64,000 nt of DNA. Source: Canna indica (taxonomy: Eukaryota; Streptophyta; Magnoliopsida; Zingiberales; Cannaceae). Location of the stretch: assembly GCA_034359265.1 (NCBI GenBank), contig CP136890.1, positions 81,679,501-81,743,500 of the forward strand, written 5' to 3'. This document shows positions 22,903-33,748 of the stretch, one piece after another. The notes under the pieces are model-generated. The model was not told the origin of the DNA, ran no database searches, and was given only the letters and a program-made list of their open reading frames with translations. Positions within the stretch are counted from its first letter, which is position 1. Each line of letters starts with the position of its first letter. Both the position numbers and the translations under genes were made by a program.

Positions 22903-24430
22903 TAAGATGAATGGTTGGAGAAGGTCATGCTTGTCCCAAGCATGTATAATTGTTTTAATATATAATCTGTTCTAAATTATGTTCCATGTATAAATTGGGT
23001 GCCTCATTTTGTCTTAACTAAGATTAGTTCAATCCTTAAGAACTTTCTTTGGAGTCCTGGCTCGAAGAAGAAAGGTTTACACATTATCTTTTGGGACAAG
23101 GTCACATTGGCTAAGTCTGAGGGTGGTCTTGGTATCAGAGATCTTGATAATATGAGGGTAGCCCTTGTTGGTAAAAGAATCTCTTTGGATTGATGTTATT
23201 AATGCCAAATATAGTGGTTTTGATCTTTGGAACTGTTGTATGAGTAAGAATTGTAGTGGCTTTTGGAAACTTATGATGTTTTCCATTAAAAAATTAATTT
23301 GGTTTCATTAAGTTGATTTCTTTTGGTAAAATGACCAATGTTTCCATTTATGCATGGATTTTTGATACTCCTTTGGTTTTTAAGCCGACTTTTGTTAACA
23401 TGAATTTGATTGATCTTATAAGCTACAAGTATGTCTGGGATACTCCTATCCTCACTGAATGTTTGGCCCTTGTATTGTGAAAACCATTGCTAGGATATCT
23501 TTTACCTAGACATCCCGATGATGACACTTGGGTTTGGTGATCTGATAAAATCGGTCATGCTAGTTCAAAATTTATCTATAATTTTTTAATGCAGATCAAG
23601 AATACCAAATTTTGTAATCTACCTAGGTGGGATTTGATTTGGAAAACCAAAGTTAGTACTAGGATAAAAACTTTTAGTTGGAAAATATTTCATAAAAAAA
23701 TGCCTATTACGGATAGATTACATCATTTTGGTGTCATTGATTCCCCGTGTTGCGTCCTGTGTGATAGCCTTCTATAAAATATTCTTCATGTATTCGTAGA
23801 GCGTGAGGTAGTTAGGACCCTCTGGGAATTAATGGATGCTAAATTTGTTGGAATAAAAAAGCTAGCTTGGAATATCAATATGAATACAATGACGTACCAA
23901 AGTCCATTTGAGGATGAATCAAATATCTTGGTGGCACTCTGTTTAAGTATTTTTTATTTCATTTGGCTAGCTAGGAATAAAACAAAATTTGAACATACTA
24001 GGCCATCAATTTTAATGATTTTTGCTAAAATTTTAGCTTCAGTAACAAATACTACTACCAGTCCTCTAACCGAGGGAAAGTCTTTGATAAATAAATATGG
24101 TGATAAATGGTTTTCCCCTACATCTAGTAAATTGTAATGAAATGTGGATGCTTTTGTTGATCTCTAGGGAGCTAAACCTTAAGAAGATAATATTAGAATC
24201 AGATGCAAAAAATATCATTGCTATGTGTAACGGGAGATTGACTCCTATATGGAAAATTAAAAATATGATTAAAGATATTCTTTTGGATGTAGATAATTTT
24301 TAGAAAATTACTTTTCAGTACATTGGCCGAGAGGCGAACAAGACGACAGATTGGCTAGCGTATTATGTTAGGAAAATGGAAAGGAATTTTGAATGAAATC
24401 ATGACTAGCCGTCAGATATAGTTAAGGGTT
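22903..24430 (+). pseudogene. LINE piece 5: RT C-terminus, zf-RVT and RNase H
   Basis: End of LINE ORF2. It reads NGWRRSCLSQACIIVLI, PHFVLTKISSILKNFLWSPG, a zinc-finger RVT region (about 23040-23190, HIIFWDKVTLAKSEGGLGIR; and 23589-23777, WKTKVSTRIKTFSWKIFHKK), and an RNase H-like end (about 24150-24395, LNLKKIILESDAKNIIAMCN and REANKTTDWLAYYVRKM). The five pieces together total about 6 kb, a normal full length for a plant L1. No poly(A) tail is seen; a fold-back repeat starts at about 24430. Confidence 0.87.
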
Positions 24431-25925
24431 AATTATACTATATATCCCGAATTTTAGGGGTATTCCCAATATTGACCCAAACTTTCGGTTGTATTAATTT
24501 TATACCATAATTTTCAATTTATTTCAATAATATCCCTCAAGTCACTGTGAATCTTGCCGTTTGATTGCTGACGTGGCTTTGCATATGTGTACCAAAAAAT
24601 ATAAAATATGAAAAAAAAAGTATTCACTATCACGCCAACATACCACGTCAGCGTGCCACGTTAGCAACAAATCTAAACTTGAATAAAATATGAAAAAAAA
24701 TCTATTCATTCACGTCAGCATACCACGTCAATGTGGCACGTCAACAACAAATCTAAACTTGAATAAATAATGTTAATAAATACACGTCAGCATTACACTA
24801 TATATCCTGAAGTTTAGGGATATTCCCAATTTTGATCTGAACTTTCGGTTGTATCAATTTTATACTTTTATTTTCAATTCGTTTCAATAATATCCCAACG
24901 TCAAGTCACCGTGAATCTTATCGTTTGATTGCTGACATGCCTTTGCATACGTGTACCAAAAAATATAAAATATGGAGAAAAAAATCTATCCACTGCCATA
25001 TCAGTGGATGCTATGTAAACATTTACATGCAGGTAACTATGTTTTGAAACCATAAAACACATTCATTTAGCAAAAAAAAATTAGAGGAATAAAATTGATG
25101 TATGAAAGAATGAAGACCTAAAATATGTACTTACTTCGTGCTTGAGTTATTGTATGCTTGGCTACTTTGTCCATTGTCGGTTGATGAGAGAGTTTGGTTG
25201 TAGTTTATCTATTTTGGCAACTTGTTCCCGCCAATGGTAGTTTATATTTGAGTTAAGATGTAAATTACATTATGTATTGTGTACTGATTAAGAGTAATCA
25301 ATGATATTTTTTGGTATTAGTGTGTATTGATTAATTGTTTATTCAATGAATATTGATTTGTTGATATCAATTATTTACTAATTTAGTGTTTATTGTAAAT
25401 ATTGTTTTCTGCATCAAACCATTATATTCAGATGCTTATTTATGTTGTTAATTGCACATAGTACATTGATATATTAAGTTACCTGGTTTTCTGCATCAAA
25501 CCATTCAATTTATTTCTAGAACCTCAAGTATAATGTTGTTAACTGCATATGATATACTGATATAATGCTTATTTCTACATCAGTATATAATATATTAGGT
25601 GCAGTAAACATAAAAAATTGCATCAGTAACATCAAACACTACATCATTTCTAAATGTTACATGTTGCAGTTACTTATTGGAGACTAATGTTAACTGTTGT
25701 AGTTGCCTACAGTATAGTTACCTGCATGTAAATGTTTACATGGGGCATCCACTGACGTGGCAGTGGATACATTTTTTTTCTTCATATTTTATGTTTTTTG
25801 GTACACATATGCAAAGTCACGTCAGCAATCAGATGACAAGATTCATAGTGACTTGACGATGAGATATTATTGAAATGAATTGAAAATTGGGGTATAAAAT
25901 TGATACAACCGAAAGTTCGTATTGA
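24430..25925. repeat. fold-back repeat cluster
   Basis: A block starting ttatactatatatcccgaa is present at 24430-24640, again in the same orientation at about 24792-25041 (tatatatcctgaagtttagg), and inverted at about 25712-25925. The inner ends of the arms match as aaatgtttacatgcaggtaactat and its reverse complement, separated by about 670 bp. The right arm stops at ccgaaagttc, so it lacks the outermost 30-40 bp. Inside the first copy a roughly 72-bp unit (taccacgtcagcgtgccacg) is duplicated. This is probably a Mutator-like or fold-back non-autonomous element and partial copies. No coding potential. Confidence 0.7.
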
Positions 25926-26604
25926 AACTATTGAAACGGTTTCACTATTGAAAGTGAAACTATTGAAATAGTTTCACTATTGAAATTATTTCAACGGTTT
26001 CACTTTTCGACCATGAAAATGCATTATTTAAAATTTTCAAAAAAATTCACTCATATTTAGCTTTTTAATTTTTTTTTTTGAAAGATTTTAATATGCATAT
26101 TCATGGTCAAAAAGTTAAATTGTTGACACGATTTCAAATTTCAATAGTTTTAGTAAAACTCCTGAAAGTAGTCAAATGTTAATGAAAATGTATCATGAAA
26201 TTATAAAAAAATCATAAAAATTCTAAATTAGTGAATAAAATTTTTTGGTCAAATTTTTAGAATCTTAGGATGCATTTTTCATGATAAAAAAGTAAAACTA
26301 TTGAAACGATTTCATGATTTTTGGACCATGAAAATTAGTGAATTGATAATGGTTTCAAAAGTTTCACTTTTTGGATCATGAAAATATATCCTAAAATTCT
26401 TTAAAATCGTCAAAAAAATTTAATTTACTAATTTAGAATTTTTATGTTTTTTTGAGAATTTTAAGATACATTTTCATAATCAAATGATAACTTTTAAGAA
26501 TTTCAAAAATCATTTTAAAGTTTTAGTAAGAGTACATTGAGGATTTTTTTGAATTTAATTCTGATTTTAAAAAATTTAAAGATCATACAAAGAATTTTGA
26601 AGAT
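25926..26604. other. AT-rich sequence with GAAACTATTGAAAC-type repeats
   Basis: No gene. Short direct and inverted copies of attgaaactattgaaacggtttcac recur at 25920-26010 and again near 26300-26370, with long A/T stretches between. Confidence 0.5.
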
Positions 26605-27146
26605 TTAGGGTGCGTTTGGTTAGCGAAAATTATTTTGTGTTTTCATTTTGAAGAAAACGAAAGTAAGAGTACATGTTGAAGCAACAACAGCCATGAATTG
26701 ATCAATAACAGCCAACAACATCGATATAGAATTGAGCAATAACATCCAACAACAACAGCCACCAACAGCAATGTAAGATTCATATAAATGTTGGGCGATG
26801 AAGGAAATGTGCACCATCATTAATTGATGATCGCCTCCAATTCATTGCCCACACAAGAAATGGCATGCCCATTATCTCATTCATAGAAATACAACCAGAA
26901 ATACAATCATATAAGTATACACAAAACATATATAGTATAATGGGCAATATTGATCTACGGCATTAGGAAGAAAAGTGCGCATACCCATTGATTGGGTATC
27001 GCCTCCATTTTCTTTCCGATATGAAATCAAATAACACATGTGGAAGAAAGGAATCAAATGTCCAAGTCAAACATACAAAGTATTAAAATTCAAGTCAAAT
27101 ATACACATTGCTCAAATACAAGTTAAATAATATCCAGCATCTAGAT

Positions 27147-27491
27147 CTATTTATACATAAAAACTACCATAATGACAAGCACTAGGACTATCCCCTTCGT
27201 GACCAAAGCTTGAAGTTTGTCTACTTTGGCCACCAACATATTTATGTCTCTTCTTAAATAATCTAGGCCATTATTACGATTGACTTCTTCTTCACCTTCA
27301 TCTATAGGTGCGATGGGTGTAAACCAGCGAAAAAACCCACATCCAGGATTGTTTTGACACACTGCATATAATCGGCCTGGATTATCTTTTGATTCACTGA
27401 TCCTTACACCAGCTCGGTTGCCGCACGTACATCTTTTATTGGCATATTTGATATAATTTCCATCAGTATTTATTGAACTCGAAGCTGCCAT
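27147..27491 (-). CDS. GRF-type zinc-finger protein inside the Harbinger element
   Basis: Intact 114-codon frame. Residues about 18-60 form a GRF zinc finger: CTCGNRAGVRISESKDNPGR, then the YAVCQNNPGCGFFRWF motif with the expected Cys pairs and the GFFRW ending. An acidic/coiled stretch follows (about 75-100), then a hydrophobic C-terminal segment (GIVLVLVIMVVFMY) that could anchor it in a membrane. GRF fingers bind single-stranded nucleic acid in some proteins. It lies downstream of the transposase in the same orientation, within the TIRs. I infer that it travels with the element; a host-gene capture is the alternative. Its own role is unknown. Confidence 0.72.
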   Translation of the reverse strand: MAASSSINTDGNYIKYANKRCTCGNRAGVRISESKDNPGRLYAVCQNNPGCGFFRWFTPIAPIDEGEEEVNRNNGLDYLRRDINMLVAKVDKLQALVTKGIVLVLVIMVVFMYK

Positions 27492-27610
27492 TCTAATTTA
27501 ACAAAATCAATATTTTGCATTAGAATATATATTACACAAAAACAAGTCAAGTTACACAAAAGCAAATTAATGTTACTAAAATACAAGTTAGCTACATGTC
27601 CCATTCTAAT

Positions 27611-28969
27611 TCAATGTCTATGTCTATTAGCCCAAAGTTGATCTGCAATCTCTTCCCGAATCGCATGCATCACATTTTGAGATGATTCACCGCCATATTG
27701 TTGTGAAGATGATGAAGAAGGGTTTTGATCTTCATCGAAATTCAATTCAGCGGTGCTCCATTCATCTATTAAGGAATTTGAATTCCGATACTTGATGATG
27801 AAGTTGTGTATGACACAACATGCAATTGTCATATTACTTTGCCTTACCCGTTTATAATTGAGCATTTGCTTTAAAATGGGGAATCGTGCCTTAAGCAAAT
27901 CAAAGCATCGTTTAATCACATTTTGAACAGACGAGTGTCTTTGGTTAAATAATTCTCTTTTGGTAGACGACCCTCCCCGACCACGAAAATTCGAACGATG
28001 GTATCGTTCACCCCTATAAGGGGCCAAAAACCCACGTACGTTGGGATATCCCGCATCGACAACATAAAACTCATCTACATAAATAAGACATGTTATTATT
28101 AGTATAAATTGCTATTATTAGTATATCCATTGAGCAAGATATACACTTATCAACTATGATACCTTCATTTGGCATGGGGAAGTCTGAATCGGCTGAGTAG
28201 ATTGTGTGGGAAAAAATTCGCGAGTCATTTGCCGTCCCCTCCCAACCGGCCTTAACATGTGTAAACATCATGTTATGTGCACATGTTGCCATCATGTTTT
28301 GTGTGGTTGTACATTTCCGACCACGATATAAAACTTATTTATCGACGGGGACACATGCCAAAATATGAGTTCCATCGATAGCCCCAATGCAATTCTAAAA
28401 ATTGAAGAAAAAAATTAGTGAGGAGACCCAAATCAATTCAAACATTAAACTAAGGAAACACACTAAATTCATACCTTAAAATAAGGAAACCAACGAGGAT
28501 TCCCTTCTATCTCAAGTTGGACTTTACGGGGTTCTCGTGGCCGTATTAGTTGAGGGGCTAGACTCAAAACCGCACGTAGAACTTTTTTGAACCATGTGTG
28601 TACGGTTTCAGTTGAGTGCTGGTAGCGTTCCGCCACAATTCGCACACGTTCATTGTGGCAAATAGTGAATAAGAACATTGCTACCCCTTCTTCAATTGAT
28701 ATCCTTTGATTTTCCAACCCAACCCTCCTAAGTAGTTGACATAGCCTTCTAAATAAGTCATGCTCCATCCGCAAACTTTCATAGCAACAGATGCGCGAGT
28801 TCATCAACTCTTGAGTATATTCCGCACCCGATAATATAGATGTGCGTACAGGTCTTGGTGGTGATTGGACGACTTCAAAAAGTTCATCAAGTATAACCGC
28901 ACCCGCAAGAATTATCCCAGCTCTAATAAGTGCATCTCTCACCTCATCTTTATCATTATTAGAACTCAT
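27611..28969 (-). pseudogene. PIF/Harbinger DDE transposase (inactivated)
   Basis: HARBI1-like nuclease that would cut and move the element. The first exon is 28469-28969 (166 codons; N-terminal helix-turn-helix part, EGVAMFLFTICHNERVRIVA, WFPYFK). After a short intron comes the segment with NCIGAIDGTHILACVPVDK (first catalytic Asp) and a TAA directly after it. The segment near 28071-28295 carries the HVKAGWEGTANDSRIF motif. The last exon, 27611-28027 plus the bases before it, has YVVDAGYPN (second Asp) and NVIKRCFDLLKARFPIL. In active enzymes the third residue is the Glu of NVIERxFG; here it is Lys. The stop and the Glu-to-Lys change make it non-functional. Confidence 0.92.
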
Positions 28970-29500
28970 TCTGATTTTAAACTAAACTGAAATAGCAAAC
29001 TAGACGGTAGGAAGAAACTAAAATAACAAACAAGACAGTATGAAAAAACTAAAATAACAAACTCAACAGTAGGCATAGGATGAAATAACAAACATCAAAG
29101 AATATCCAAAATCTAGAATTTAAGTGCAGATTAACATGCGAACATATTTTAGCAACCTGTATACTACTAACTCTAGCCTAAAATAGCATGAAAATGTACA
29201 GCTACCATCCTATCAATTGGCCAGAGCAATTCAACTATTAATTTCAGCAAAATAGCATGAAAATGTGCAGCTATCATCCCAGCAACAGAATTACATATTA
29301 AATTGAACTTTCAAGCATATTTTCTAGCAACAAACAGTATGAAACAAGTTGAAAATGTGCAGTATGAATTCTACAACAACTACAAGTTGAAGTTAATGCT
29401 AAAGCAACCTACTGAAAGTAAACTAACAAGTTCAATTACAACCCCACATAGTTGAGTATTTAGTACAACCCCATGTTAGGAGCATTTCAGTTTAAAATAT

Positions 29501-30503
29501 TTACATAAAATTGGTGCTATATATTCTCATGCACCACGATACAACACCTTCATCATCTAAAGCTGCAAAAAAACTGCGAGCATCAGGATTTTTCATTAGA
29601 AAATTTATAACATGGTTGTTAACTTGATTATCTAGGCCAAAACTTTGCAGCCTTGAAACACACGATGTGGGTGACTCGGGCACTACTTGAGGAGGACTAG
29701 TGACACTTGTTTCCTTAACTGCAATTCCACCCAACTTATCTATTAGTGCAGTTGCAGCAGATAATGCTTGGGCCGAACATTGAGATGAATTACCTCTTTT
29801 CCTCGATCGACCACTACATGACCCCGATGGAATGTTAGGGGAGACCCTACGCAAAAGGGATTCCGGACCACCACTTGAATATGTTCCCTCATGCTCATGT
29901 GCTCTCAATGGTCGTTTCCCTCAACCTATATCTCTAAACTCATTCTCAACCCGACGCTCTTCGTCCGATGTCAAAGGTACTTGAGAAGAGCTAGGAACGA
30001 GCTAAGCGGCCCGTTGCGGACTGATTAGCAAATGATAATTCCATCAGGTCATAAAACTTAGGTGGACCATTTTTGAATATTTTGAATGAATCTCCAAGAG
30101 TCTATGAACCAACAATTTTTTATTTGTACATTGTCGTCATAAGACTCATAACAAGAAAAACTACTAATAAAATACGTACCGAAGACCGATTACAAACAGT
30201 TTCATCATCTTCAATAATATTTGTGTCAGGATTCCAGATTACTCCGGTATGATTAATTAGCTCTTTGAAAGATCGATAAGTTATATAAAGATGATATTTT
30301 TTTTGTCTACACTTATCAAACCCAAATTTGCCCCCAAACTTTCCCTCCAACTTATCACTAATCTCCTCCCAACTTTTCTTATCATAGTTGGTGGTACCAC
30401 GTTGCCTTGTGTACTCGGCCAAAATTTTTAAAAATTCTTCAGTTACAAGGTGGGCACACTCAGCCATATTTTCTCTTGGTTTGCGGTGGCCATCCATATT
30501 CAA
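29501..30503 (-). pseudogene. Myb/SANT-like protein of the Harbinger element
   Basis: Partner protein of PIF/Harbinger transposases, which helps DNA binding and nuclear import. The N-terminal exon (30120-30503) has the Myb/SANT-like domain (ECAHLVTEEFLKILAEYTRQ, SWEEISDKLEGKFG, KKYHLYITYRSFKELI). Intervening sequence reads GPPKFYDLMELSFANQSATG and SSQVPLTSDEERRVENEF, split by a stop and frame changes. The C-terminal part (29501-29908) is Ser/Arg-rich (GSCSGRSRKRGNSSQ) with a helical tail. The order matches plant L10-interacting-Myb-type proteins. Exon limits are uncertain, and I treat it as a decayed gene. Confidence 0.78.
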
Positions 30504-31899
30504 CTATTTATTCTACAATTGTAAACCAAAATAGAACAAAAATAAATCATGTAAACAGTATATTAATGAATCAAACAGAACAAAGAAATGTGGAATTGGT
30601 CCACCAAAGGAACTTCAAAAAAATGAAAACCTTTTGACAGTAGAGTAAAAATCATGCAAAACATATGAACTGGTCCACCTTTTGATAGTGGAGTAAAAAT
30701 CATGCAAAATAATTGAACAGAACTGCATTCCAATTTCACCCAGACAAATTATCTTATACAAAAACTTTGGTCAAATGTTAATAGGATCTAGGCAAATAGG
30801 CAGTCTGCTGCTAGGTTAAAAGAAAGAAAAATGTGCTATATTGAAGAGCTTGAGCGAAAAATACTAACACTGCAGACATAAACAACAACCTTATCAGCTC
30901 AATTAACATTATTATAGGTATGGGTTCCCTTTAAGTTTTGTAAAGGAAAGATACTATTAGTTGTTTGTCCTTACAAGGTCATGCATGTTACCAAGTTCAT
31001 CAATCTATATCTATGTTGGAAGAACTTAGCCGAATTGAAAATAGAGCTGGATGAATGAGAAAACAAATCCTTACTATATCCAGGAGAGAACGGGTGAAAG
31101 AAGAAAAAGAAGAAAAACATTACCCAGAACCCAATAATCAATCAAATAATGAGACATTGTTGTTTTCTAGGAATGAGAAAGGAATACCTACATTTCAAAG
31201 AAAGAGAGATGCCTCACCATCCAAGACAGATAACAACAGCTCAGTATGTGTACTAAACTTTAGAACTTACTAATTAGTGGATTAATAATTAGTGGATATT
31301 CTAAGGTAAATGTAGGTAAGTAACAATGTAATTCAAAAGAAAAAAAAACAACTGTAATTCAAAACCCGGAGTACTAATTAATGAAAAATAATTTAAATAC
31401 TCTCTTTTTCTAATGAAATACTTTCCAACATTTTATTAAAATGGGAATTTGATAACTCAAAATATATCAAAATCAAATTTCACCAAAACATCAATTTGAG
31501 AATCTGGAAGTTTTCTCAGCTTAACCATAACTCACTATGTAAAATTTCCCCTAGCTTTTCTGTATTTGACAAGTGAATCAGAAAACAACAATCACAGTAA
31601 ACTATCACACAGGATGGATAAGTAGAGAAGAAAAAAAACACTATTACCAATTGAATGAAGAATTTGTTTTAAATCATCAGGTGGAAGAACTCAGGTTACT
31701 GGAGCATTTAAGAACTTCTAATTCTTTTATATTTAAGTCTCGGTACTTATTCTAGTGACATCATTCTCGAAAGAAAAGAAAAAAATAGAAAAAGATACAC
31801 AGACAGATTGCACTGAATGGATTGACTATAGAAATGGTTTAAAGACAGATTGTTTATCCACATTTTTCTCAATATGCACTTCTAAATCTAAACAAATTG

Positions 31900-32640
31900 C
31901 ACAACTTGCAGATATCAAACCCTAATTGCACAAAAAAAAAATATAATACATATATCATATCAAACCCTAGATCTGTTAATCACAACATGCAGATCTGTTA
32001 AACCCTAGATCTATAGAGAACAACATCATAGCCGACAGATTAAAAAAAAGGAAGAAGAATAATATCACAACATGCAGATGTAAAGAACAATATCATAGCC
32101 AACAAATTAAAAAAAAGGAAGAAGAACAATATCATAGCCGGCAGATTTAAAAAAAGAAAGAAGAAATCCGAAAGAAACCCTCAGAACAATATTACACATA
32201 CAACCTAAATCCTAGATTTTAAAAAAAAAATCCGAAAAAGAAGTAGATCGCAATGAGGAACAACCCCTAAAAGAAACCCTCAGAACAATATCACACAGAC
32301 AACCTAAATCCTAGATTTAAAAAAAATCTGAAAAAGAGGTAGATCTACTCATAGCCGGCAAAAAGGAAGAAGAAATGAGGTTTCGAGGTTACCTTGGACG
32401 GAGTTTGCCATCGGAGGGGAGCTACGGGAACAGATCGCGCCAAAAATCTGAAATGGGGTTTCGAGGTTACCTTGGACAAAGTTTGCCGTCAAAAAAGAAG
32501 TAGAACAATCCCTAAAATCCGAAAGAAACCCTTAGATCTACTCATAGCCGGCAAAAAGGAAGAAGAAATGGGGTTTCGATGTTACCTTGGACGGAGTTTG
32601 CCGTCGGAGGGGAGCTGCGGGAACATATCGCACCAAAAAT
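31900..32640. repeat. direct repeats in the 5' part of the Harbinger element
   Basis: Two motifs are repeated. The first is a purine-rich word, ggaagaagaacaatatcatagcc, seen three times at 32040-32160. The second is a block, tttcgaggttaccttggac followed by gagtttgcc, that occurs at 32381, 32459 and 32573. The block at 32341-32420 is nearly repeated at 32534-32620. They lie upstream of the element's genes in their reading direction and could be its promoter or first-exon region. Confidence 0.6.
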
Positions 32641-33025
32641 CACCGCGGAGGGGAGCTGCTAGGGCTGGGCGAAAACTTGTCGCCGCAAAGGGGTCTGCGC
32701 TAGGGTTATCGCGCGAGAGGTGTGCGTGAGAGTTGTGCGTGAGAGGTGTCGGGTTTTGTTCGAATACCCGAAAATGGATTATTTTTGAGATAATTACAAG
32801 TTTGCCACTCCGCCCGTTTTCTGTTTTGGATGAAAACACAGAAAATACCGAATCGGTGTTTTCTAAATCATGTACAAAGCCCGTTTTGAAGAAAACGTGT
32901 TCTGACGAAAATAACTACCTGTTTTTCGCTGTTTCAAGCAACCAAACGTGTTTTCGAGCGCATTTTTATTTTCAACGGAAAACCAAAATCCAAAACGCGT
33001 CCGTTTTGGATAACCACACGCAGCC

Positions 33026-33748
33026 TTATATTTTGGTATAAAAAAATTACTATATAATACTTGTAGTTGCTATTTTTCTGTACATGCTTTATTATTATTA
33101 TTATTTGTAATTGCTCTTACATCAACCAGGTCTCATGTCGCTACTGGGCAACAAGAATTGAAGCACATAGGCGAGCTGACCGCGACTGCAGATGCGCCAA
33201 GGGCAACCTGAGATTAATTTAACTCCAGCCCGCTCGTCACACCCGTTAATTTACCCACATAATGGTTGGACTACAACGTTCAGGTTACATGGAGCAATCC
33301 TTGAGGCACCACGGCATTCGCGAATTACGAGTAAGGCGTATTAGTGGGTTTGTTACTGAGACGTGATATTACGATATCTTTCACGAAGAAGTGGCCGCCA
33401 CATGGGGATCCATGTGGACCAACCCCTTCCAAATTCCTATTTCTCTCGAGTCCAAATCCCACACACCAAAATAAACCACCTCGCTCACCTCCTCTCGCGA
33501 CTTCTCATCCCTCCTCTCTCTTCCCCTTCCTTTTCTCCACTCCTTGGTCGCTTCCTCCGACCTCGAACGCCGCAAAACTTCGATTAGGAGCGCGAATTCG
33601 CCGCTGCTCGCCGAGTCCCGCTCCTCGGCGCCGCCTCCGTCGCGCCCGACCCGGGCCCAACAATCGAAACCCTAGCGGCGCCCCCGCCCCATCGTCTGAG
33701 CGCCGGCGGCGGCTGGAAGTGGAGGAGGTGGCGGTGGAGCGGGGGGAG
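33026..33748 (+). promoter_or_regulatory. MED14 upstream region and 5' leader
   Basis: About 720 bp between the Harbinger right end and the MED14 ATG. There is no clear TATA box. A strongly C/T-rich stretch (about 33470-33560) and a GC-rich stretch just before the start codon suggest a TATA-less leader. The frame of MED14 is open upstream to another ATG at 33344 (135 codons before the conserved start), so an extended protein is formally possible. Confidence 0.5.

Larger units (their letters stand above)
26608..33025 (-). mobile_element. PIF/Harbinger DNA transposon (6418 bp)
   Basis: The left end is GGGTGCGTTTGGTTAGC; the right end, reverse-complemented, is GGCTGCGTGTGGTTATCC. A perfect TTA target duplication lies at 26605-26607 and 33026-33028. 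It contains a minus-strand DDE transposase, a Myb/SANT-like ORF and a GRF zinc-finger ORF. This two-gene plan (transposase plus Myb-like protein) is characteristic of plant PIF/Harbinger/Pong elements; the third ORF is extra. Subterminal regions are rich in aaaacg-type words. The transposase has a stop and a changed catalytic residue, so the copy is not autonomous now. Confidence 0.93.
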
